From NCBI GenBank assembly GCA_041655765.1, contig JBBAEU010000002.1, forward strand, positions 124,001 to 188,000: 64,000 bases of DNA, given 5' to 3'. The notes under the pieces were generated by a model that was not told the origin of the DNA, did not search any database, and saw only the letters and a list, made by a program, of their open reading frames with translations. The DNA is from Brumimicrobium sp041655765. GTDB lineage: Bacteria > Bacteroidota > Bacteroidia > Flavobacteriales_D > Crocinitomicaceae. Of this stretch, positions 57,976 through 64,000 are shown piece by piece; position 1 is the first letter of the stretch; the number at the start of each line of letters is the position of its first letter. Position numbers and translations under genes: made by a program.

Positions 57976-59448
57976 TTAATCTTCTTGAGGTAAATAATAT
58001 AGAATTGAGCGAGCGTCTTTTTTCAAATATTTATTAGCAACTCTTTTCAAGTCTTCTCTTGTTATGCTTTCATATAAGCTAAGTTGATTATTGATTAAAT
58101 TAGCATCTCCATAGAAAACGTGGTAACTAGCCAATGAAGTAGAGATTCCACTAATTGACGAAGCTGAAGATACAAATTGATTTTCTAATTGGTTTTTAAC
58201 TTTTTGAAACTCTCTTTCTGAAACAAGTTCAGTTTGAACTTTTTCAATTTGCGCATCAATTTCGTTAACAATATCATCTAATTCAGCATCTTTATTTGCA
58301 ATTCCAAAGAAAAGCATTAATCCTGGGTCTTCTAATGGCCAAATAAATGATTGTGCTTCTAAAGCCAATTCTTTTTCTTCAACAATTGATTTACGGATTC
58401 TAGAGCTAGAACCTTGTGATAAAATAATGTTCAACATTTCCAGTGCGTATGTATCTTTATCGTTTTGCTTTGGCGTTCTATACGTAATGATAGCAGCCTT
58501 TAACGGCACGTTTTCACGGTAAGTTTTTCTTACTTCCTCTGTTAGTGGAGGTTCAACAACGTTAGGTCTTGGAATTATCGTTTCTTTATTTTCGTATTCT
58601 GCAATCATTGCTTTACCTTCCTTAGAAGTTGTTTTAAAGAAATCGTCTTGATTGAAAATTGATTTGTCCTTTCCATATTTTTCTTTAAAATCGGCATCGC
58701 TTAAATCTAAGAAATCTCTGTATAAGTTAATTGCCTGGCCTTTAGGAATTGAAGCGAAATATTTGTTGACAAGTTGCTTTGTCTTTTTGATATCAATATC
58801 TCCAGCAATAACTAGTGTTGCATTTGCAGGAACATAGAATGTTTGATAGAATTCAACATAATCCTTTTCTTCTGCTGCATTTAGGTGCTCCATTGAGCCG
58901 ATTGGTTGCCATTTGTATGGATGTTCTTTGAATTGTCCTTCAAAAGCATATTGACCTAAAGTACCGTAAGGAACATTTTCAACCCTTTGTCTTCTCTCTT
59001 CTTTAACTACTTCTCTTTGTGTTTCAATTCCAACATTGTCAACTTTAGCATGAAGTAGCCTTTCAGACTCTAACCAAAGTCCTAGTTCTAAGTTGTTTGA
59101 AGGCAATAATTCAAAATAAAATGTTTGGTCCTGTGTTGTAAATGCATTTAACGTACCACCATTTTTTTCTACATAATTACTATACTCACCTCGCTCAATG
59201 TTTTTTGAACCTTCAAACATTAAATGTTCAAAGAAGTGAGCAAACCCTGTTCTTTCAGGGTTTTCGTTTTTTGAGCCAACATGGTATAATATTGATACTG
59301 CTGCGATTGGTGTTGAATGGTCTTTGTGTAAAATTACGTGCATTCCATTATCTAAATCATACTCTTCAAACTCAATCTTGTTTTTTTGTGCGTGTGCTCC
59401 AAAAAACAAAAGTGATATTAATATTGTGGAAAATGCTATTTTCATCAT
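57976..59448 (-). CDS. M16-family zinc protease, catalytic subunit
   Basis: The 490-residue protein has a signal peptide (to about 20, FGAHAQ) and the inverted zinc motif H71-F-F-E74-H75 in GFAHFFEHLMFEG; a distal Glu in the EVVKEERRQR helix (about 145-155) completes the site. The second half (about 250-490) carries the SSSRIRKSIVEEKELA segment usual for the family. It would degrade peptides in the periplasm with its inactive partner encoded directly downstream. A -7 box lies at 59481-59488. Confidence 0.92.
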   Translation of the reverse strand: MMKIAFSTILISLLFFGAHAQKNKIEFEEYDLDNGMHVILHKDHSTPIAAVSILYHVGSKNENPERTGFAHFFEHLMFEGSKNIERGEYSNYVEKNGGTLNAFTTQDQTFYFELLPSNNLELGLWLESERLLHAKVDNVGIETQREVVKEERRQRVENVPYGTLGQYAFEGQFKEHPYKWQPIGSMEHLNAAEEKDYVEFYQTFYVPANATLVIAGDIDIKKTKQLVNKYFASIPKGQAINLYRDFLDLSDADFKEKYGKDKSIFNQDDFFKTTSKEGKAMIAEYENKETIIPRPNVVEPPLTEEVRKTYRENVPLKAAIITYRTPKQNDKDTYALEMLNIILSQGSSSRIRKSIVEEKELALEAQSFIWPLEDPGLMLFFGIANKDAELDDIVNEIDAQIEKVQTELVSEREFQKVKNQLENQFVSSASSISGISTSLASYHVFYGDANLINNQLSLYESITREDLKRVANKYLKKDARSILYYLPQED

Positions 59449-59480
59449 TTTGAATATTTGTTTTTAATATAAATCAATCG

Positions 59481-59488
59481 CAAAAGTA
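59481..59488 (-). promoter_or_regulatory. -7 box of the M16 operon
   Basis: TACTTTTG on the minus strand, 33 bases upstream of the ATG. The nearest TTTG upstream is 25 bases away, slightly beyond the usual spacing. Confidence 0.45.
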
Positions 59489-59592
59489 GTATTATTTTTC
59501 TTATTTTGGATATCAAATTAAAATGAATTTGCTCCGTTTGTGAAAAGTTTTTGGGTTTTCCTGTTAAAAAATTAAAAATCAAACGTTTTTTG

Positions 59593-59600
59593 TAGATTTG
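59593..59600 (+). promoter_or_regulatory. -7 box of the phosphopantetheinyl transferase gene
   Basis: TAGATTTG fits TAnnTTTG and is 16 bases before the ATG at 59617. No clear -33 site. Confidence 0.45.
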
Positions 59601-59616
59601 AAATCAATTTATTTCA

Positions 59617-60189
59617 ATGAAAAGTAAAAATAAATATTATCTAAAGAGTGGATTGCTTTATTTCTGGTTTGAACCTTCATGGAAAAGTAAAGTTAAAGAT
59701 AAGCATAAAAGGGAAGTTGATAAAGATTTTGTTTTGCAAAGACTAAGGAAATTTGATATTGATTCGAGTATTGATTATGCCCCAAATGGTGCGCCGATTT
59801 TAAACAAAAAAATAAAAATAGATGATGCCTTCTATTCAAATATTTCTATTTCTCATAGCGGAGGATGGTTTGCTTTTTATTTTTCAAAAAGCAGGGAAGG
59901 GGTTGATATTCAGCTGTTAAAAGAAAGCATAAAAGATGCACCATATTTTTTCATGAAAGATTCTGAAATTGAGAAATTCAATTCAATCAATGATTTTCAT
60001 CTTATTTGGGGCGCAAAAGAGGCGTTTTATAAGAAATTATTAGGTAATATAAAAAATACAAAAGAAGATTTGGAAGTTTTAAATATTGACTATCAAAATC
60101 AAAGGATCGAGTTATTATACAAAAATGCTGTCAATTTCTTGTCATTTCGAATCCTTGAAGACCGTTTTTTGGTCTGGACAAATTTATAA
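59617..60189 (+). CDS. 4'-phosphopantetheinyl transferase superfamily protein
   Basis: These enzymes attach the phosphopantetheine arm of CoA to carrier proteins. The 190-residue protein has the family pattern: PNGAPIL, the NISISHSGGWFAF strand with its His, the metal-binding GVDIQLLKES, and the second motif WGAKEAFYKKL (W-x-x-KEA). It is shorter than Sfp-type enzymes but complete at the motifs. Placement a few kilobases from LolA and CoA-ligase genes suggests a carrier protein of a pigment or polyketide-like pathway as substrate; that is inference from context. Confidence 0.85.
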   Translation: MKSKNKYYLKSGLLYFWFEPSWKSKVKDKHKREVDKDFVLQRLRKFDIDSSIDYAPNGAPILNKKIKIDDAFYSNISISHSGGWFAFYFSKSREGVDIQLLKESIKDAPYFFMKDSEIEKFNSINDFHLIWGAKEAFYKKLLGNIKNTKEDLEVLNIDYQNQRIELLYKNAVNFLSFRILEDRFLVWTNL

Positions 60190-60265
60190 AGTATAAACCT
60201 TTATGATAAATCTGATTACATAATCAAAAAATAATTACTATTTTGTCCCTTTTAAATTTAAAATT

Positions 60266-62344
60266 ATGCATTTAAAACTTAAAGGAATCTTAGCAGTTAT
60301 GGTTACATCAATGGCATTAGTTTCATGCACTGATAACAACCAAAAACAAGAAGATATGAATGATAAAACAGTAAATCATGGAATTGATTTACATTATATG
60401 GATACAACTGTAAGTCCAAAAGAAGACTTCTATAATTATGTTAATGGTACATGGATGAAAGAGACTGAAATTCCAGCTGATCAAAAATCTTGGGGTAGTT
60501 TCTTACTTCTTCGTAAAAACACAGATAAAGTGGTTTTAGGATTGTTAAATAAAGCAATCGAAAACAATCAATTTGAAGAAGGCTCAGATCAAGCAAAAGC
60601 AGTTGAATTGTTTCACTCTAAACTTGATACCAACAGAAGAGATGAAATCGGTCTTACACCATTATTAAAAAATCTGGAAACAATTAACAGCATTACGGAT
60701 TTAAACAGCTTACAAGAGGTCTTATCTGCAAATCCTATAACAATTTCAAATCCTTTCTTTAGTTTTTATGTTTCCCCTAAATTAGAGAATAGTAAAGTGA
60801 ATGGGATAAGTTTAAATCCTGGTAGTCTTGGCTTGCCAGACAGAGACTATTATCTGAACGAAGGTGAAAAAGATGAAGAAATTCGTGAACAATATGTTGA
60901 GTATATCACTCAGGTTTACGGAATCGTATTTGAAAATAGCAATTCTGATGAAAATAGAGCAAAAGCAGAGGGAATATTGGCTTTAGAGAAACAATTGGCT
61001 GAACCAAGGTTAACAAAAGAAGAAAGAAGGAATGCGAATTTGCAAAATAATCCACGTACAATTAAGCAAATTTCTGTATTAACTCCTGCTATAAATTGGG
61101 AAAAATGGATATCTTCTTTACCTCTTAAAGCAGATGTTGATACGATTTCGGTAGGTCAATTAAATTACATGAAAAGGTTAAATACAATTCTTAAAGATGC
61201 TGATATTGAAATAATTAAAGAGTTGTTGATTTGGCAAACAATAAATGAAGCAGCTGATTTATTGACATCAGACTTGGAAGATGCAAACTTCGATTTTTAT
61301 AGTCGTAAGTTAAATGGAATCCCACAACCTCGCCCAGCTGATGAGAGAGCTTTATTAACTGTCAACAGAACTATTGGCGAGGCAATTGGAAAGATCTATG
61401 TAGCTGATCAATTTCCTGCTGAAGCCAAAGAAACAGCGATAGATATGGTTGAAAACATTAAGGAAACATTCAAAATACGCATTAGTAATTTGGATTGGAT
61501 GACAGAAGAAACCAAAGAGAAAGCAATCGAAAAAGTAAATACTTTAATTGTTAAAATTGGTTACCCAGATGTATGGAAGGATTATTCTGGAATGGAAATT
61601 AATTCAGAAAACTCATATTATGAAAATATGTTAGCTGCCAATGAATGGAGAAGGAATTTCAATCTTTCAAAATATAATCAACCAGTTGATAAAAATGAAT
61701 GGTTTATGAGTCCGCAAACTGTAAATGCTTACTATAATCCACAAGGGTGTGAGATTGTTTTTCCTGCTGCAATTTTGCAACCTCCTTTCTTTGATTATAA
61801 AGCTGATGCCGCTGTTAATTTTGGAGGAATTGGTGCTGTGATTGGTCACGAAATCTCCCACGCTTTCGATGATAGCGGAGCTGAATTTGATGCTGAGGGA
61901 AATCTTAGAAATTGGTGGACAGATGTTGATAAAGAACAATTTAAAGAAAGAACGCAACAGTTAGCAGACTTTTATAGTAAAGTCGAGGTTGAAGAAGACA
62001 TACATTTGAATGGTGAATTTACTTTAGGTGAAAACACAGCAGATTTAGGGGGTGTACTTTCTGCTTATTACGGATTACAACGTCATTATGAATTTCATGA
62101 AAAGCCTGGGAAATTGGATGGATTTACACAAGAACAAAGATTCTTTATGTCTTGGGCTACAATTTGGAGGACAAAAACCCGACCAGAGGCTTTAAGAACG
62201 CAGATTATGACTGATCCGCATTCGCCTGGATATTATCGGGCATTTATGCCATTACAAAATGTTGATGAATGGTACAAGGCATTTGAAATTGAAGAGGGAG
62301 ACGCTATGTATGTTGCTCCAGAGAAGAGAGTAAGGATTTGGTAA
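60266..62344 (+). CDS. M13-family (neprilysin-like) zinc endopeptidase lipoprotein
   Basis: The 692-residue protein has a lipoprotein signal (MALVSC, Cys21) and a full-length M13 peptidase: the N-terminal part with DFYNYVNGTWM, the conserved VNAYYNPQGCEIVFPAAILQPPFF strand, the zinc motif H528-E529-I-S-H532 in VIGHEISHAFD and the third ligand Glu in GENTADLGG. It ends with the family's RVW-like tail (KRVRIW). It should cleave oligopeptides in the periplasm or at the outer membrane. No operon partner is evident; the next gene is 108 bases on. Confidence 0.93.
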   Translation: MHLKLKGILAVMVTSMALVSCTDNNQKQEDMNDKTVNHGIDLHYMDTTVSPKEDFYNYVNGTWMKETEIPADQKSWGSFLLLRKNTDKVVLGLLNKAIENNQFEEGSDQAKAVELFHSKLDTNRRDEIGLTPLLKNLETINSITDLNSLQEVLSANPITISNPFFSFYVSPKLENSKVNGISLNPGSLGLPDRDYYLNEGEKDEEIREQYVEYITQVYGIVFENSNSDENRAKAEGILALEKQLAEPRLTKEERRNANLQNNPRTIKQISVLTPAINWEKWISSLPLKADVDTISVGQLNYMKRLNTILKDADIEIIKELLIWQTINEAADLLTSDLEDANFDFYSRKLNGIPQPRPADERALLTVNRTIGEAIGKIYVADQFPAEAKETAIDMVENIKETFKIRISNLDWMTEETKEKAIEKVNTLIVKIGYPDVWKDYSGMEINSENSYYENMLAANEWRRNFNLSKYNQPVDKNEWFMSPQTVNAYYNPQGCEIVFPAAILQPPFFDYKADAAVNFGGIGAVIGHEISHAFDDSGAEFDAEGNLRNWWTDVDKEQFKERTQQLADFYSKVEVEEDIHLNGEFTLGENTADLGGVLSAYYGLQRHYEFHEKPGKLDGFTQEQRFFMSWATIWRTKTRPEALRTQIMTDPHSPGYYRAFMPLQNVDEWYKAFEIEEGDAMYVAPEKRVRIW

Positions 62345-62452
62345 ACCAGTAAATACGTTAAATTTATAATAACTTAAATTTATTTAAGACACCATTTGTA
62401 AAAAAAGTATTTTGGTACAGATATTGAATCTAATGCTTTAAAATAAAAAAAT

Positions 62453-63070
62453 ATGAAAATAATATTTACTTGGATTTTTGTTGCTGTTGGCGTTTCTACT
62501 TTTGCCCAAAAAGAGATGACTGCTTCTGAAATTCAATCTTTTAAGCAGAAAATTGAATCGGAAACTCAAAAGATTTCAACTATACAAACGCAATTCGTGC
62601 AAACAAAACATTTATCATTTTTATCAAATGAAATTGAATCAAAAGGGAATATGTTTTTAAACTCAGATGGCACGTTAAAGTGGGAATATGTTTCGCCAAA
62701 TAAATACAGTATTATTTTTCAGGATAATGCGATTTTTATTAATGACGGAGGTAAAAAATCATCTGTGAAAGGACAGGATGTGTTTAAAAAAATAAATCAC
62801 TTAATTTCAGGAAGTATAAGTGGGAAGTTGTTTAATGACAAGGAGTTTAAGATTCAGTACTTTAAAGATGGAAGCGATATCTTTGTACAACTTCTTCCAT
62901 CGGATAAAGCCCTTGAAAAATACATCAAAGAAGTTCACCTTTATTTCCCAAAATCAGAATCTACGGTTTCAAAAGTGAAGTTAATAGAGCCTTCTGAAGA
63001 CTATACTTTTATCCAATTTGTAAACAAAAAGCTGAATGCACCCATCGATTCGAGTATTTTTAAGCATTAG
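62453..63070 (+). CDS. LolA-like outer-membrane lipoprotein carrier protein
   Basis: The 205-residue protein has a signal peptide (VSTFAQ, about residue 19) and a LolA-type domain: KISTIQTQFVQTKHLSFLSNEIESKGNMFL, DGTLKWEYVSPNKYSIIFQDNAIFINDGG and LLPSDKALEKYIKEVHLYF. It overlaps the next lipoprotein gene by 35 bases. A LolA-like protein plus small lipoprotein is a feature of aryl-polyene/flexirubin loci, where it may help bring the pigment to the outer membrane; the general lipoprotein carrier role is the alternative. A second LolA-like gene is at 36378. Confidence 0.85.
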   Translation: MKIIFTWIFVAVGVSTFAQKEMTASEIQSFKQKIESETQKISTIQTQFVQTKHLSFLSNEIESKGNMFLNSDGTLKWEYVSPNKYSIIFQDNAIFINDGGKKSSVKGQDVFKKINHLISGSISGKLFNDKEFKIQYFKDGSDIFVQLLPSDKALEKYIKEVHLYFPKSESTVSKVKLIEPSEDYTFIQFVNKKLNAPIDSSIFKH

Positions 63071-63659
63071 TATTGGGCTTTTGTTATTATCCGCGTGCCA
63101 GTCGATTCGGGTTGCAGGAGAAAGTATCGAAAATCACCAAAAAGAATACACGATTTCTTATTTTAATGAAATTGGGGAAGAGTATATGTATAAAGCAAAA
63201 ATTACTGCTTATGGGAATGATCTGAATGGGATTTTTGTTATAAAAAACTTAGATAAAAACCAAAAACGTACAGCTTTGTTATCCGATTTTGGCAATACAA
63301 TTTTAGATATGGAATTGACACCCGATGAAACAATTATTCATTATGTTATCGACGATTTAGATAGAAAAATAATCCTCAATCGTTTCAAAAAATACTTTCA
63401 ATTGTTACTCCAATCAGATTACGTAGTTACTGCTGCCTTTCAATCAGAAGATGGTCGGATTTTAAAAAGTAAATTTCAAAAAAGACATATTTATTTAATG
63501 CTTAATGAAGAAGATCAATTAACTGTGTTAAAGCAATCAACAAAATATAAGGAAAAGGTCATTATTGATTATGACATAAAAGATGATTCCGCAAAGTCAA
63601 TATTTTTCGAATCAAAAGAAATTCCTTTGAAGATTTGGTTAGAAAAGATAAAGATGTAA
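63036..63659 (+). CDS. Lipoprotein of unknown function coupled to LolA
   Basis: The 207-residue protein begins inside the LolA gene (ATG 63036) and carries a lipoprotein signal (GLLLLSAC, Cys21). The body has LolA-like beta strands (NEIGEEYMYKAKITAYGNDLNGIFVIK) and might be a LolB-type receptor or a DUF3261-type protein; I cannot decide. The 35-base overlap implies translational coupling and joint function with LolA. It converges on the CoA-ligase gene 10 bases later. Confidence 0.7.
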   Translation: MHPSIRVFLSISIGLLLLSACQSIRVAGESIENHQKEYTISYFNEIGEEYMYKAKITAYGNDLNGIFVIKNLDKNQKRTALLSDFGNTILDMELTPDETIIHYVIDDLDRKIILNRFKKYFQLLLQSDYVVTAAFQSEDGRILKSKFQKRHIYLMLNEEDQLTVLKQSTKYKEKVIIDYDIKDDSAKSIFFESKEIPLKIWLEKIKM

Positions 63660-63669
63660 AACAACGGCA

Positions 63670-64000
63670 TTAAAAGTTAGCTTTTCTCCTGTCAACTACC
63701 CATCGGGGTTTACGACTATTGTCAGCCATTTTTAATCGCCTAATTTCATCTACCGTAGAAAGGTTTATTTCTGGAATTACGCGGATTTTACTTTGAAACT
63801 TCTCTTTAATTTTATCAATTAGCGTAGCTGAAACATCTTCACAAGCTATTTTAACGATGACATTGTCTGTGTTGATGTCTGTTGTTTCTAAAAGGACCAA
63901 ATGTTCATCAATTTCTTCGAAACTGTTTAAAATATTGTGAATTGCAGGTGGATAAAGTGTTGTCCCTTTGTATTTAATCATTTGTTTGGAACGACCAACA
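63670..64000 (-). CDS. Phenylacetate-CoA ligase-like (AMP-forming) enzyme, C-terminal part
   Basis: The frame runs from the stop at 63670 to the window edge without a break; an internal ATG at 63981 is not the start, since the codons before it read GRSKQ, the usual lead into this domain. The about 109 visible residues begin with GRSKQMIKYKGTTLYPPAI, the hinge and first strands of the C-terminal domain of PaaK-type CoA ligases, and end KPRWVVDRRKANF. The family activates aromatic acids as CoA thioesters. With the LolA pair next to it, a role in flexirubin-like pigment synthesis is suggested. Confidence 0.8.
   Translation of the reverse strand, partial: VGRSKQMIKYKGTTLYPPAIHNILNSFEEIDEHLVLLETTDINTDNVIVKIACEDVSATLIDKIKEKFQSKIRVIPEINLSTVDEIRRLKMADNSRKPRWVVDRRKANF

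Overview
The window looks like a chromosomal segment of a Bacteroidota member, most likely of the Flavobacteriia. Three things point there. The DNA is AT-rich. Many secreted proteins end in type IX secretion system (T9SS) sorting domains, both type A (YPNP...) and the gliding-motility-associated CHU_C type B. Promoter-like sites match the Bacteroidota sigma-70 form TTG/TTTG-N17-23-TAnnTTTG rather than the E. coli consensus. I saw no tRNA, rRNA, CRISPR array, intact transposase or prophage. Genus cannot be fixed from the sequence alone.

Layout. 1-4327: end of an outer-membrane barrel gene, then surE - small membrane protein - lpxB (lipid A) and a SpoIID-like protein. 4369-7746: a secreted alpha/beta hydrolase, then pabB-tilS. 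7750-14099: an accessory block of secreted proteins: a 1033-residue T9SS protein with a phage-type S74 chaperone domain, two paralogous CHU_C proteins and an orphan third CHU_C C-terminus. Two 518-bp stretches with no difference visible to me lie in this block, and it is bounded by near-matching 22-bp inverted sequences that look like transposon ends. 14114-19480: a small lipoprotein, a secreted M43 protease, TPR-nth and a T9SS protein. 19578-25073: mutL with two rhomboid proteases, a WYL regulator and a barrel protein. 25156-30302: small conserved unknowns, a secreted M1 aminopeptidase, ruvX and mdh. 30417-36349: two ECF sigma factors, a membrane-anchored PKD protein, a VOC protein, a surface lipoprotein and a T9SS adhesin-like protein.

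36378-44635: a LolA-like protein, SixA phosphatase, an epimerase, a serine-hydrolase lipoprotein, two tandem ferredoxin-reductase/ferredoxin fusions coupled to a short-chain dehydrogenase, and two lipoproteins. 44730-49603: a large CHU_C protein with SprB-like repeats, then rpsP-rimM-trmN6. 49571-55703: a minus-strand series (hydrolase, FAH-family protein, DnaQ-like exonuclease, 2-oxoacid dehydrogenase E2, RidA and a glycosyltransferase fusion). 55763-59488: an M16 protease pair (one active, one without the zinc motif). 59593-64000: a phosphopantetheinyl transferase, an M13 protease, LolA, a lipoprotein and the start of a CoA ligase. The last set resembles the edge of a flexirubin/aryl-polyene pigment locus.

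The most unusual part is the CHU_C array at 10953-14052. There, constant C-terminal and intergenic sequence is identical between units while the passenger domains differ, as expected of a cassette system for varying surface proteins. Other points worth following are an endonuclease III without its iron-sulfur cysteines, a MutL with degenerate nuclease motifs, an S74 self-cleavage site placed upstream of a T9SS sorting signal, and an S16 protein with a long acidic tail.
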